Assembly (NCBI RefSeq): GCF_003033885.1
Contig: NZ_CP024081.1
Coordinates: 2,985,282-3,049,281, forward strand
Reading direction: 5' to 3'
DNA length: 64,000 bases
DNA from: Pseudomonas rhizophila
GTDB taxonomy: Bacteria > Pseudomonadota > Gammaproteobacteria > Pseudomonadales > Pseudomonadaceae
In this document: piece by piece, positions 7,972-17,304 of the stretch
Position numbering within the stretch: position 1 is the first letter of the stretch
Layout of the letters: every line of letters begins with the position of its first letter
Program-made: the position numbers and the translations under genes
Notes under the pieces: model-generated
Seen by the model: only the letters and a program-made list of their open reading frames with translations
The model's database searches: none
Told to the model about the DNA's origin: nothing

Positions 7972-10356
7972 ATGGCATTGCATCAGGTACGCCCCAGAAT
8001 CCTGGGTTTTATCAGCGAAGATGTGTCGGCCTGGCTGGTGGCTTCGCTGGTGCTGCTGGCCGGTGCGTTCCTGACCGGTTTGCTGACCTGGGCGATGGCC
8101 AATCTGTTTGACCAGCAATTGCGCCAGCGCTTTGAACTGCAAGCCGATGAACGCTTTAGCCGCATCGAGGAACGTTTTCAGGACCAGGAGCAACGTCTCG
8201 ACAGCCTGAGGCGTTTCTTTGCCAACTCGGCCGGGGTTTCCGAGAGGGAATTCCATGGCTATGCCGAAGCGTTGCTGCGGCGCACCCAGGCGTTCGCCTG
8301 GGCGCCTCGGGTGCTGCGCGACGAACGATCATCGTTCGAACAACAAGCCCGCACCGAGGGGGGCGATACGTTTTCCATCCGTGAGCCCGACGACTCCGGT
8401 GGCTTGCGTCTGGCCGCCGAACGGGACGAATACGTGCCGGTGTTGTACCTCCAGAATCAACCTTCCTTCAAGGCTCCACGGGGCTTGGACCTGCTCGCCC
8501 AGCCCTTGCGCCGTGCCACCCTTGAGCGCGCTCGCCATCGGGAGACCATAGTGGTATCGCAACCTTTGGACCTGGCGGGAGAGGCCGCCACCGCCACCCG
8601 CGGGGTGTTGCTGGTCGCGCCGGTCTCCAAGGCGTGGTCCAAGGAACCTTTCGGTTACGTCGTGGCTGCCGTCAGCATGCGCCAACTGGTGGGTGATGGC
8701 CTGCCGGCGCCCGGTCAGGACAACCTTTCGATGCGGGTCATGGACCTGTCCACGGACGATCGGGAGGAAGTGCTGTTCGAGTCACTCGATCCACCGGGCG
8801 AAAGTGACTTGTCGGCGACCCGCCTGTTGCGCCTGGCCGATCGTGACTATCGGATAGAGTTGCGGCCCAGTCACATGTTCCTGTCCACCAACCCTTCCTC
8901 GGTGGCCAGCCTGGTGGTATTGGGGGGCTTGCTCAGCCTGCTCCTCAGTGCGCTGCTGTATGTGCTGGTCAGCCAGCGACAGCGGGCCCTGCAGTTGGTC
9001 GAGCTGCGGACCCGAGAGCTGCGCGAGCGTGAGCAGGAACTGCGGGGCACTCATGGTCAGTTGCGTGGTGTGCTGAATGCCGCGACCCAGGTTGCGATCA
9101 TCGCCACGGATCTTCGCGGGGTGATCACCACGTTCAATGCGGGCGCCGAGCAGATGCTTGGCTACGACAGCGGCGAGGTTCTGCACTGCATGACCCTCGA
9201 AAGCCTTCACTTGCCGCGCGAGCTCCAGGCCCGGGCCGTACAACTTGCTGCGCGTTATGGCAAACCGATTCCCACGTGCCACGCAATGTTGGTCGAGGGC
9301 GGCGAACAGGGTGGCCAGCAGGCCCGGGAATGGACTCTGGTGCGCCGCGATGGCAGCCATCTGACCGTGAACATGCTGGCGACACCGATGCTCGATGATC
9401 AGGGGCTGTGGGTCGGGCATCTGGCGATCTGCATCGACATCACCGAACGCAAGCGCGTTCATGAGGCCTTGGCCGCCCGGGACCTGTTGCTGAAAAAACT
9501 CAGTGCCCACGTGCCTGGGGGCATCTACCAGTTCAAGATGGATTTCAATGGGCGTTTCAGCGTGATTTATGCCAGTGATGGCATTCGCGATATCTATGAA
9601 CTGGAGCCCGAGACACTGGTGCGCAACGCCGAATCGATTTTCTCGCGCATCCATCCGCTGGACAGTGCGCGCGTGCGCAGATCGATCCGCACTTCGGCCG
9701 ACACCCTGAGCCCATGGCGCGAGGAGTATCGCCTGCAGCTGCCGCAGCGGGGGTTGCGTTGGGTGCGCGGCGAGGCCACGCCTGAGGAGCTGCCAGGCGG
9801 CGGGGTGTTGTGGCACGGTTATATTTCCGACATTTCCGATCTCAAGCGGGTGGAAGAAGAACTGCGAGCCTTGTCAGTGACCGACGCCCTGACAGGTATT
9901 CGCAACCGGCGCTATTTCCAGGAGCGCCTGACCACGGAGATGGCGCGGGTGGAGCGGGGCACCGGCGAGTTGGCGGTCATCATGCTCGACATCGATCACT
10001 TCAAGCGCATCAACGATCAGCATGGTCATGCAGTGGGCGATCGGGTGTTGCAGGCGGTTTGCCAGCGCATCACCCAGCGGCTGCGACGTACCGACGTGTT
10101 CTGTCGGCTGGGCGGTGAAGAGTTCGTAGTGTTATGCCCGGACACCGACGGCGAAAGTGCCCAGGCCTTGGCCACAGGGTTGTGGGAAGGGCTGCGCAGC
10201 GCGCCGATCGAGGACGTGGGTGTCATCACGGCCAGCTTCGGTATCGCCACCTGGCGCGTGGGGGAGGGGGCGGATGCGCTGCTGCTGCGGGCCGACTCGG
10301 GGGTGTACGCGGCCAAGCAGGCCGGACGGGATCGGGTTGAGGTGCAGTTGGGGTAG
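7972..10356 (+). CDS. Diguanylate cyclase with CHASE sensor, PAS domains and GGDEF
   Basis: 794 residues. Two membrane helices (about 22-45 and 305-330) flank a periplasmic CHASE-type domain (LDSLRRFFANS; EREFHGYAEALLRRTQAFAW). Cytoplasmic part: a coiled linker, a PAS domain (VAIIATDLRGVITTFNAGAEQMLGY), a second PAS-like domain (about 505-620), then GGDEF. The active-site motif is GGEEF at 714-718, preceded by an intact inhibitory I-site RRTD at 705-708, so it should make c-di-GMP with product feedback. No EAL domain. The ligand is unknown. Transcribed alone. Confidence 0.93.
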   Translation: MALHQVRPRILGFISEDVSAWLVASLVLLAGAFLTGLLTWAMANLFDQQLRQRFELQADERFSRIEERFQDQEQRLDSLRRFFANSAGVSEREFHGYAEALLRRTQAFAWAPRVLRDERSSFEQQARTEGGDTFSIREPDDSGGLRLAAERDEYVPVLYLQNQPSFKAPRGLDLLAQPLRRATLERARHRETIVVSQPLDLAGEAATATRGVLLVAPVSKAWSKEPFGYVVAAVSMRQLVGDGLPAPGQDNLSMRVMDLSTDDREEVLFESLDPPGESDLSATRLLRLADRDYRIELRPSHMFLSTNPSSVASLVVLGGLLSLLLSALLYVLVSQRQRALQLVELRTRELREREQELRGTHGQLRGVLNAATQVAIIATDLRGVITTFNAGAEQMLGYDSGEVLHCMTLESLHLPRELQARAVQLAARYGKPIPTCHAMLVEGGEQGGQQAREWTLVRRDGSHLTVNMLATPMLDDQGLWVGHLAICIDITERKRVHEALAARDLLLKKLSAHVPGGIYQFKMDFNGRFSVIYASDGIRDIYELEPETLVRNAESIFSRIHPLDSARVRRSIRTSADTLSPWREEYRLQLPQRGLRWVRGEATPEELPGGGVLWHGYISDISDLKRVEEELRALSVTDALTGIRNRRYFQERLTTEMARVERGTGELAVIMLDIDHFKRINDQHGHAVGDRVLQAVCQRITQRLRRTDVFCRLGGEEFVVLCPDTDGESAQALATGLWEGLRSAPIEDVGVITASFGIATWRVGEGADALLLRADSGVYAAKQAGRDRVEVQLG

Positions 10357-10377
10357 GCGTTCGCGCCGGTGATCGAT

Positions 10378-10464
10378 GTGGGAGCGAGCCTGCTCGCGAT
10401 AACGGTGTGCCATTCAACATCGCTGTTCACTGGCTGACGCATCGCGAGCAGGCTCGCTCCCACA
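10378..10464. repeat. REP inverted pair (family A)
   Basis: A direct unit at 10378-10400 and an inverted unit ending at 10464, between the convergent diguanylate cyclase and dacB genes, where it could act as a shared bidirectional 3' structure. Confidence 0.85.
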
Positions 10465-10481
10465 TTCAATTTGGTACGGGT

Positions 10482-11948
10482 TTAGAGCACCGAAGCCGTC
10501 TGCGGCAGTTTCGGCTGGCGGTACAGGTCCAGCAGCACCTGGTCCAGCACCGACGAAGCGCCCCATGGCCGCGGATCGTTGAGAATCGCCACGACGGCCC
10601 AGGTGTTGCCGTTGATGTCACGGCTGTAGCCCGCGATGGCGCGAACGGTGTTCAGGGTGCCGGTCTTGACGTGCGCTTCGCCGGCCATGGCGGTGGTCTT
10701 GAGACGTTTGCGCATGGTGCCGTCGGTGCCGGCGATGGGCATCGAACTGATGAATTCGGCGGAGTACGGGCTGCGCCACGCGGCTTGCAGCATTGCCGCC
10801 ATTTCCCGGGCACTCACCCTTTCGGCGCGGGACAGGCCGGAGCCGTTTTCCATGACCAGGTGCGGCGCGGTGATGCCTTTCCTGGCCAGCCACTGGCGTA
10901 CCACCCGCTGTGCCGCTTTGGCGTCGTCACCGTCGGCTTCGTTGCGGAACTCTGCGCCCAGGCTCAGGAATAATTGCTGGGCCATGGTGTTGTTACTGTA
11001 TTTGTTGATGTCGCGAATGATCTCCGCCAGGTCCGGCGAGAACGCCCGGGCCAGCACCTTGGCGCTGCTCGGGGTCGCCGCCAGGCGGTCCTTGCCCTGA
11101 ATGCTGCCGCCCAGTTCCTTCCAGATCGCCCGCACCGCTCCGGCGGTGTAGGTGGGGTGGTCCAGCAGCGCCAGGTAAGTCTGGGAGCTGCAACCGTCAC
11201 CGAGCTGGCCGCCGACGGTCACGGTCACGCTGCCGTCTGCCTGGGGCACCGGGTTGTAGCGCACGCCACCGGTGCATTGCTTGGAGTTGAGTGCCTTGAC
11301 CTGGTTTTCGATGCGAATGCTGGCAATCGGCGGCTCCACCGACACCAGCACCCGGCCGGCGTCATTGCGGGCGACAAAACGCAGGGCCTTGAGGTTGACC
11401 AGCAAGGAGTCGGGCTTGACCAGGAACGGTTTGTTCTTGTCGTTGCCGTCGTCGTTGAATTCAGGCAACTGCGGTTTGATGAAGAAACCACGGTCCAGCA
11501 CCAGGTCCCCGGTCACCTGTTGCACGCCATTGGCCCGCAGGTCGCGCATCAGCAGCCAGAGTTTTTCCATGTTCAGCTTGGGGTCGCCGCCACCCTTGAG
11601 GTACAGGTTGCCGTTGAGAATCCCGCCGCTGAGGGTGCCGTCGGTATAGAACTCGGTTTTCCACTGGTGATTGGGCCCCAGCATCTCCAGGGCGGCATAG
11701 GTGGTCACCAGCTTCATGGTGGAGGCCGGGTTCACCGAGACGTCGGCGTTGTACAGGGTCGGGGTGCCAGGGCCGTTGAGCGGGATCATCACCAGGGACA
11801 AGGCGTTGTTTTGCAGCTTGCTGTTCTTGAGGGCCTTTTGCACATTGGGCGTCAGGGCCGTGTTGATAGTGGCGGCGCTGGTGGATGCGGGCAGGGCCAG
11901 GGGAAGAAGAAGGCTGGCCAAAAGCAGTGGACGCAAAGATCTGATCAT
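10482..11948 (-). CDS. dacB: D-alanyl-D-alanine carboxypeptidase/endopeptidase (PBP4 family)
   Basis: 488 residues with a Sec signal peptide (MIRSLRPLLLASLLLPLALP, cleaved near ASTSA). Peptidase S13 motifs are visible: STMK at 76-79 with the nucleophilic serine, SNN (KYSNNTMA) in the middle, and KTG (HVKTGTLN) near the C-terminus. A large insert between SxxK and SxN is typical of PBP4. It trims peptide stems and cross-links of periplasmic peptidoglycan. Monocistronic, divergent from yggL. Confidence 0.95.
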   Translation of the reverse strand: MIRSLRPLLLASLLLPLALPASTSAATINTALTPNVQKALKNSKLQNNALSLVMIPLNGPGTPTLYNADVSVNPASTMKLVTTYAALEMLGPNHQWKTEFYTDGTLSGGILNGNLYLKGGGDPKLNMEKLWLLMRDLRANGVQQVTGDLVLDRGFFIKPQLPEFNDDGNDKNKPFLVKPDSLLVNLKALRFVARNDAGRVLVSVEPPIASIRIENQVKALNSKQCTGGVRYNPVPQADGSVTVTVGGQLGDGCSSQTYLALLDHPTYTAGAVRAIWKELGGSIQGKDRLAATPSSAKVLARAFSPDLAEIIRDINKYSNNTMAQQLFLSLGAEFRNEADGDDAKAAQRVVRQWLARKGITAPHLVMENGSGLSRAERVSAREMAAMLQAAWRSPYSAEFISSMPIAGTDGTMRKRLKTTAMAGEAHVKTGTLNTVRAIAGYSRDINGNTWAVVAILNDPRPWGASSVLDQVLLDLYRQPKLPQTASVL

Positions 11949-12179
11949 TTGAAATAAAACCCTACGGGCGAGGGGGAAAAAACGAGGACATGAAAATGAA
12001 CGCCCTCAACGTCATGAAAGTGTCGGCATTATGCCCCAAGGTGCAACGGCTTGTGCCGTGCCTGAGCCCTTCGGGGCGCTATTTTTTACCGACGGTAGGC
12101 CCACACACCCGATCAGGCGGGCAAACAGTGCACCAAACTGGTAGAGTGCCGGCCGTTATTACTTATGAGGATTGTTCCA

Positions 12180-12524
12180 ATGGCGACTAACCGTTCCCAG
12201 CGTCTGCGCAAAAAACTGTGCGTGGATGAATTTCAAGAGCTGGGTTTCGAACTGAACCTGGATTTCAAAGAAGATCTGGCCGATGAGGCCGTTGACGCTT
12301 TCCTCGACGCTTTCCTGAAAGAAGCCATGGAAGCCAATGGCCTGGGCTATGTTGGCGGCGACGACTACGGTCTGGTTTGCCTGCAGAAGCGTGGCTCGGT
12401 GTCCGAAGAGCAGCGTGCGGCCGTTGAAGCCTGGCTCAAGGCGCGTCCTGAGCTGACCAGCGTTGAAGTCAGCCCGCTGATGGACGTCTGGTACCCGGAA
12501 AAGCCGATCAATCCGGTCGCTTGA
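12180..12524 (+). CDS. yggL: YggL family 50S ribosome-binding protein (DUF469)
   Basis: 114 residues from ATG 12180 (MATNRSQRLRKKLCVDEFQE), chosen over an in-frame ATG five codons upstream because the family starts at the basic MxxNRSxRLRKKL segment. It is acidic in the middle (NLDFKEDLADEAVDAFLDAF) and has a C-terminal WLKARPEL...VSPLMDVWY block. Family members associate with 50S subunits; the exact role is not settled. Followed immediately by a strong terminator. Confidence 0.93.
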   Translation: MATNRSQRLRKKLCVDEFQELGFELNLDFKEDLADEAVDAFLDAFLKEAMEANGLGYVGGDDYGLVCLQKRGSVSEEQRAAVEAWLKARPELTSVEVSPLMDVWYPEKPINPVA

Positions 12525-12531
12525 TGGTCTG

Positions 12532-12564
12532 AAACCGGCAGCCCGTTTGGGTGCCGGTTTTTTT
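12532..12564 (+). terminator. Rho-independent terminator of yggL
   Basis: ACCGGCA and TGCCGGT arms with an inner CCC/GGG stem and a GTTT loop, ending in a run of seven T. Confidence 0.9.
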
Positions 12565-12584
12565 GTGCCTGTCGGTTGGGGTTA

Positions 12585-12682
12585 TCGTTCCCACGCTCCG
12601 CGTGGGAATGCCTCTAGGGACGCTCCGCGTCCAGTGACGCGGAGCGTCACGGGTGGCATGCCCACGCAGAGCGTGGGCACGA
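12585..12682. repeat. Palindromic intergenic repeat (family C)
   Basis: Starts with CGTTCCCACGCTCCGCGTGG and ends with the inverted form GCAGAGCGTGGGCACG, with an inner CGCTCCGCGTCC/GACGCGGAGCG hairpin. It abuts the stop codon of the transporter gene at 12683. A second copy is at 17191-17303. Confidence 0.85.
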
Positions 12683-13873
12683 TCAATCGTTACGCCAGTT
12701 CAGGATCACTAAGGTCAACACCCCCGCGACAATCCCCCAGAACGCCGAACCGATGGAAAACAGCGTCAACCCCGATGCCGTGACCATGAAGGTGATCAGT
12801 GCTGCCTCCCGTTCCCGGGCTTCGCTCATGGCGATGCTCAAGCCATTGATGATTGAGCCGAACAGCGCCAGCGCCGCGATGGACAGTACCAACTCCTTGG
12901 GCAGCGCCGCGAACAACGCCGCCAGTGTCGCGCCGAACACCCCGGCAAGCCCATAGAAAACCCCGCACCAGACTGCTGCCGTATAGCGTTTGTTACGATC
13001 CTCATGGGCGTGGGGCCCAGTGCAGATGGCCGCACTGATGGCCGCCAGGTTAATGCCGTGGGAGCCGAACGGTGCTAGCAGCAGCGAGGCGATGCCGGTG
13101 CTGGTGATCAGCGGCGAGGCCGGTACGTTGTAACCGTCGGCCCGCAGCACCGCGATGCCAGGCATGTTTTGCGAAGTCATCGCCACCACGAACAATGGAA
13201 TGCCGATGCTGATGGTGGCCGCCAGGGAGAAATGCGGCGTGGTCCATACCGGTGTGGCGACTTCCAGGGCAAAGCCGCTGAAGTCCAGCAGCCCCATCAA
13301 GCCTGACAAAGCTGTACCGATCAGTAACGCCGCCAGCACCGCGTAGCGCGGCGACAGGCGCTTGACGATCAGGTAGGTGAAAAACATCCCCAGCACCAGA
13401 CCGGTTCGATGCTGGGCGGCGACGAAAATCTCGCTGCCGATCTTGAACAGGATCCCCGCCAGCAATGCCGCCGCCAGCGAGGCCGGAATGCGCTTGACCA
13501 GGCGCTCGAAGCTGCCGGTCAGGCCACAGATCGTCACCAGCACCGCGCAGGTGATGTAGGCGCCGATGGCCTCGCCATAACTGACCCCGCCCAGGCTGGT
13601 GATCAGCAGCGCCGCGCCGGGTGTCGACCAGGCGATGGTGATCGGTGTGCGATACCGCAATGACAGGCCAATGGAGCACACGGCCATGCCGATGGAAATC
13701 GCCCAGATCCACGAAGAAATCTGCCCGCTGGTCAGCCCCGCCGCCTGTCCGGCCTGGAACATCAACACCAGCGAACTGGTGTAGCCGGTCATCATGGCGA
13801 TGAAACCGGCGACGATCGCCGATGGCGATGTATCGGCCAACGGACGAAGTGGCGTGGTCGTGACTTCGGTCAT
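12683..13873 (-). CDS. BenE family benzoate/H+ symporter-like transporter
   Basis: 396 residues, about 11-12 membrane helices, full length for BenE. Recognisable segments are FIAMMTGYTSSLVLMFQAGQ, ITIAWSTPGAALL and FGSHGINLAAISAAICTGP, with conserved glycine/proline helix breaks. BenE proteins import aromatic acids with protons. No benzoate catabolic genes are near; the neighbours are a GntR regulator and purine catabolism genes, so the true substrate may differ. The gene is divergent from the GntR regulator with 240 bp between them, which fits control by it. Confidence 0.88.
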   Translation of the reverse strand: MTEVTTTPLRPLADTSPSAIVAGFIAMMTGYTSSLVLMFQAGQAAGLTSGQISSWIWAISIGMAVCSIGLSLRYRTPITIAWSTPGAALLITSLGGVSYGEAIGAYITCAVLVTICGLTGSFERLVKRIPASLAAALLAGILFKIGSEIFVAAQHRTGLVLGMFFTYLIVKRLSPRYAVLAALLIGTALSGLMGLLDFSGFALEVATPVWTTPHFSLAATISIGIPLFVVAMTSQNMPGIAVLRADGYNVPASPLITSTGIASLLLAPFGSHGINLAAISAAICTGPHAHEDRNKRYTAAVWCGVFYGLAGVFGATLAALFAALPKELVLSIAALALFGSIINGLSIAMSEAREREAALITFMVTASGLTLFSIGSAFWGIVAGVLTLVILNWRND

Positions 13874-14011
13874 GGTGGGCGGTGGTCCTTGTTGTAAATT
13901 GCAGGAGGGCGGGGGCCACAGATTCGGGGTTTAAGCCTAAACTCAACTCCGTTGCCAATTGCAATACAGCCACGTCCGTAAACAGCCGTACAGTCGTGTT
14001 GCCATCAGAGG

Positions 14012-14021
14012 TTGTGTACAA
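14012..14021. promoter_or_regulatory. Possible GntR operator between benE-like gene and gntR
   Basis: Inverted repeat TTGTGTACAA, about 93 bp upstream of the GntR gene and 138 bp upstream of the transporter gene. Half sites TTGT/ACAA resemble operators of FadR-type regulators, but spacing is not diagnostic. Weak evidence. Confidence 0.3.
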
Positions 14022-14113
14022 TCGACGTATTATTTACGTGATACTTGTCAGCGACCCGCTGAGGCGTATTACAGTCACGGTCAATTCGCCGCAGTTCTCC
14101 GACTCGAGTGCCC

Positions 14114-14878
14114 ATGAACGAACAGTTGCAGCCCCTCAAGAAACAACCGCGAGCAGGCAAAGCCGGCCGCAGCGGAACCCAGGACGATATTGTCTATGCG
14201 CATATTTTCGAGGCCATCCTCGAACAGCGTCTGGCGCCCGGTACAAAGTTGAGCGAAGAGGCGTTGGGGGAGATTTTCGGGGTCAGTCGCACCATCATTC
14301 GCCGCGCGTTGTCGCGCTTGGCCCATGAAGGTGTGGTGCTGTTGCGGCCCAATCGCGGCGCCGTGGTGGCCAGCCCGAGTGTTGAAGAGGCCCGCCAGGT
14401 ATTCATGGCCCGGCGTCTGGTGGAGCGGGCCATCACCGAACTGGCCGTGCAGCACGCCACCGCCGAGCAGCTTGCCGAGCTGCGGCAGATGGTCAGCGAC
14501 GAGCGCGACAGTTTTTCCCGTGGTGACCGTGGCGCCGGCATCCGCCTGTCAGGCGAGTTCCACCTCAAGCTGGCCGAGGCGGCGAAGAATGCCCCGCTGA
14601 TCAGCTTCCAGCGCAGCCTGGTGTCGCAGACCTCGCTGATCATCGCCCAGTATGAAAGCGGCAACCGCTCCCACTGTTCCTACGACGAACACACTCAATT
14701 GATCGACGCCATCGAGGCCCGCGACGCCACCCTGGCGGTGGACCTGATGATGCACCACATGGACCACATCGACAGCAAGCTCAACCTCGACGAAGAAAGC
14801 GCGTCGGATGATTTGCATGCGGTGTTTTCGCATTTGTTGCAGAGCAAGAAGCCAGGGCGGTCGACGGCCAAGCTTTGA
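14114..14878 (+). CDS. GntR family regulator, FCD (FadR) subfamily
   Basis: 254 residues from ATG 14114; a GTG two codons earlier is also in frame. Winged HTH at about 22-90 (LAPGTKLSEEALGEIFGVSRTIIR...LSRLAHEGVVLLRPNRGAVV), then an all-helical FCD ligand-binding domain with the metal-binding histidine pattern (GEFHLKLAEAA, and DEHTQLIDAIEARDA...MMHHMDHID). It is divergent from the BenE-like transporter and convergent with guaD. It likely senses a small acid or purine breakdown product; target genes are inferred from position only. Confidence 0.9.
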   Translation: MNEQLQPLKKQPRAGKAGRSGTQDDIVYAHIFEAILEQRLAPGTKLSEEALGEIFGVSRTIIRRALSRLAHEGVVLLRPNRGAVVASPSVEEARQVFMARRLVERAITELAVQHATAEQLAELRQMVSDERDSFSRGDRGAGIRLSGEFHLKLAEAAKNAPLISFQRSLVSQTSLIIAQYESGNRSHCSYDEHTQLIDAIEARDATLAVDLMMHHMDHIDSKLNLDEESASDDLHAVFSHLLQSKKPGRSTAKL

Positions 14879-14908
14879 TGGGTTGAATCAGGCGTACCGA
14901 GTTGCCTT

Positions 14909-14985
14909 CATCGCGAGCAGGCTCGCTCCCCCAAGGGTTATGTGACTGAGACAAATCCACTGTGGGAGCGAGCCTGCTCGCGATT
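14909..14985. repeat. REP inverted pair (family A)
   Basis: An inverted unit at 14909-14932 and a direct unit at 14962-14985 between the convergent gntR and guaD genes. Confidence 0.85.
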
Positions 14986-15009
14986 GGCGGTCTGATAGGC
15001 GCTAGAAAT

Positions 15010-16314
15010 CTAGCGCTCATGCACCAACCGGCCCGCCGCAAAAGTCTGCGCCACCGTCCGATCATCCCCCAACGTCATCAACACAAACAACTTCTCGGCA
15101 ATGTCCCGGGCCTGCTTGAGGCGATAGCTCAACAGCGGCGTGGCGTTGTAGTCCAACACCAGAAAGTCCGCATCGCTGCCCGGCTGCAAGGTCCCGATCC
15201 GGTCTTCCAGGCGCAAGGCCCGGGCGCCGCCAAGCGTGGCCAGGTACAGCGACTTGAACGGGCTCAGGCGGGCGCCCTGCAACTGCATCACCTTGTAGGC
15301 TTCGTTCAGGGTTTGCAGCAGCGAAAAACTGGTGCCGCCCCCCACATCCGTACCCAACCCCACGTTCACTTTGTGCTTCTCGGCCATTGGCAGGTTGAAC
15401 AGGCCGCTGCCGAGGAAAAAGTTCGAGGTCGGGCAGAACGCGATGGCCGAACCGGTCTCGGCCAGGCGCGCGCATTCGTCGTCACACAGGTGCACGCCGT
15501 GGGCGAACACCGAGCGTTCGCCGAGCAGTTGGTAGTGGTCGTAGACGTCCAGATAACCTTTGCGCTCGGGGAACAGTTCCTTGACCCATTGCACTTCCTG
15601 CAGGTTCTCACTGATGTGAGTCTGCATGTACAGGTCGGGATATTCCCCCAGCAACTGACCCGCCAGGGCCAGTTGTTCCGGCGTGCTGGTCGGCGCAAAA
15701 CGCGGGGTCACGGCGTAATGCAGGCGGCCCTTGCCATGCCAGCGCTCGATCAGCGCTTTGCTTTGGGTGTAGCTGGATTCGGCGGTGTCGGTCAGGTAGT
15801 CCGGGGCGTTGCGATCCATCATCACTTTGCCGGCGATCATCCGCAGGTCGAGTTTCTCGGCCACCTCGAAAAACGCGTTCACCGATTGCGGGTGCACACT
15901 GCCGAACACCAGCGCGGTGGTGGTGCCGTTGCGCAGCAGTTCCTTGACGAAAATATCGGCGACAGCGTCGGCATGGGCCTTGTCGGCGAACTGACTTTCG
16001 CACGGGAAGGTGTAGGTGTTGAGCCAGTCCAGCAATTGCTCGCCGTAAGCCCCGACCATGCCGGTCTGTGGCAGGTGGATGTGGGTGTCGATGAAGCCGG
16101 GCGTGATCAGCGCGTCCTGGTAATGAGTGATCTCGATGTCGGCCTCCAGGGTCGGCAGCAACTCGCTGGCGTGGCCGATGGCGCTGATCTGGCCGTTTTC
16201 CACCACCAGCAGGCCGTCTTCAAAATATTCATAGGACGCTTCAATGCCGACTTCGGCGGGGTCGGCAAGGCTGTGGAGCAGGGCGGCGCGGTAGGCTTTA
16301 CGTGTCAGGGGCAT
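15010..16314 (-). CDS. guaD: Guanine deaminase
   Basis: 434 residues from ATG 16314 (MPLTRKAYRAALLHSL). The reading frame is open further upstream, but that part overlaps xdhC and is not protein-like. Amidohydrolase metal site: DTHIHLPQTG near 78-87, then FGSVHP, TDVGGGTSFSLL with the catalytic aspartate, and HISENLQE. It converts guanine to xanthine, the substrate of the XdhAB enzyme encoded just upstream. The gene begins 19 nt after xdhC, so it is the last gene of an xdhABC-guaD operon. Confidence 0.95.
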   Translation of the reverse strand: MPLTRKAYRAALLHSLADPAEVGIEASYEYFEDGLLVVENGQISAIGHASELLPTLEADIEITHYQDALITPGFIDTHIHLPQTGMVGAYGEQLLDWLNTYTFPCESQFADKAHADAVADIFVKELLRNGTTTALVFGSVHPQSVNAFFEVAEKLDLRMIAGKVMMDRNAPDYLTDTAESSYTQSKALIERWHGKGRLHYAVTPRFAPTSTPEQLALAGQLLGEYPDLYMQTHISENLQEVQWVKELFPERKGYLDVYDHYQLLGERSVFAHGVHLCDDECARLAETGSAIAFCPTSNFFLGSGLFNLPMAEKHKVNVGLGTDVGGGTSFSLLQTLNEAYKVMQLQGARLSPFKSLYLATLGGARALRLEDRIGTLQPGSDADFLVLDYNATPLLSYRLKQARDIAEKLFVLMTLGDDRTVAQTFAAGRLVHER

Positions 16315-16333
16315 GGGAATTCTCAACGATTGT

Positions 16334-17176
16334 TCAACGGTTCGCCTGGCTGCGGCGCGAGGCCGGCAACAGCTTGGCAATCGGTTCGGCGCGCGTGGTG
16401 TGCTGGCCGAAATCCGCGTTATAGGTGGCGATGATTTCACCGGCGATGGAGATGGCGATTTCCACAGGCAACTTGCCTTTGACGTCGCCAATGCCCATCG
16501 GGCAGCGCATGCGCTGCAAGGTGCTGCTGTCGAAGCCGCGATCGCGCAGGCGATGTTCGAACTTGACCCGTTTGGTTTTCGAACCGATCAGGCCGAAGTA
16601 GGCGAAGTCGTTGCGCTTGAGGATCGCGGCGCTCAGTTCCAGATCGAGTTGATGGTTGTGGGTCATGACGATGCAGTAGCTGCCAGCGGGCAGCTCGTCG
16701 ATTTCATCCAGCGGCTCTTCACTGACGATCTTGCGCACGCCGTGGGGCAGGTGTTCAGGAAACTCCGCTTCCCGGGAGTCGATCCAGCGCACCTTGCAGG
16801 GCAGGCTCGCCAGCAGCGGCACCAGGGCGCGGCCGACGTGGCCGGCGCCGAATACGGCGATCTGCGCCTGGACCTGGCCCATGGGTTCGAACAGCAACAC
16901 GGTCACGCCGCCGCAGCACTGGCCCAGGCTGGCACCGAGGCTGAAGCGCTCCAGATGGGTGCTTTGCTGGCCGCTGGCGATCATCTGCCGGGCGATCTCC
17001 ATGGCCTTGTATTCCAGGTGGCCGCCACCGATGGTGTCGAACGTCTGGCTGGCGCTGATCACCATTTTCGAACCGGCATTGCGCGGGGTCGAGCCGAGTT
17101 CTTCGATGATCGTCACCAGCATGCAGGGTTCACCGCGATCTTGCAGGTCGGCGAGGGCGCTGATCCAGTTGTACAT
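16334..17176 (-). CDS. xdhC: Xanthine dehydrogenase accessory protein XdhC
   Basis: 280 residues. The N-terminal XdhC/CoxI domain carries GSTPRNAGSKMVIS and TIGGGHLEYKAMEIA; an SLGQCCGGVTVLLFEP block follows. The C-terminal part has a Rossmann motif (VFGAGHVGRALVP) and GLIGSKTKRVKFEHRL. Such proteins bind and sulfurate molybdenum cofactor and insert it into xanthine dehydrogenase. It lies between xdhB and guaD; a family C repeat interrupts the gap to xdhB. Confidence 0.95.
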   Translation of the reverse strand: MYNWISALADLQDRGEPCMLVTIIEELGSTPRNAGSKMVISASQTFDTIGGGHLEYKAMEIARQMIASGQQSTHLERFSLGASLGQCCGGVTVLLFEPMGQVQAQIAVFGAGHVGRALVPLLASLPCKVRWIDSREAEFPEHLPHGVRKIVSEEPLDEIDELPAGSYCIVMTHNHQLDLELSAAILKRNDFAYFGLIGSKTKRVKFEHRLRDRGFDSSTLQRMRCPMGIGDVKGKLPVEIAISIAGEIIATYNADFGQHTTRAEPIAKLLPASRRSQANR

Positions 17177-17190
17177 ATTTCACCTCAACT

Positions 17191-17303
17191 GATCGTTCCC
17201 ACGCTCTGCGTGGGAATGCATCTTTGGACGCTCCGCGTCCGCTCTTCAAACTTCGACGCAGAGCGTCGGGGGCTGCATTCCCACGCAGAGCGTGGGAACG
17301 ATC
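17191..17303. repeat. Palindromic intergenic repeat (family C)
   Basis: GATCGTTCCCACGCTCTGCG at 17191 is mirrored by the inverted sequence ending at 17303, with an inner GACGCTCCGCGTC segment. It ends 2 bp before the xdhB stop codon. It could act as an mRNA-stabilising structure inside the xdh operon. Confidence 0.85.
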
Positions 17304-17304
17304 A

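Noticed and set aside
12683..13873. Assignment of the BenE-like transporter as a purine importer
   Set aside because: Only its nearness to the xdh/guaD genes suggests it; the sequence fits BenE, not the NCS1/NCS2 purine families.
16315..16491. N-terminal extension of guanine deaminase
   Set aside because: It overlaps xdhC in another frame, is rich in Pro/Ser/Arg unlike the family, and the ATG at 16314 gives the usual 434 residues.
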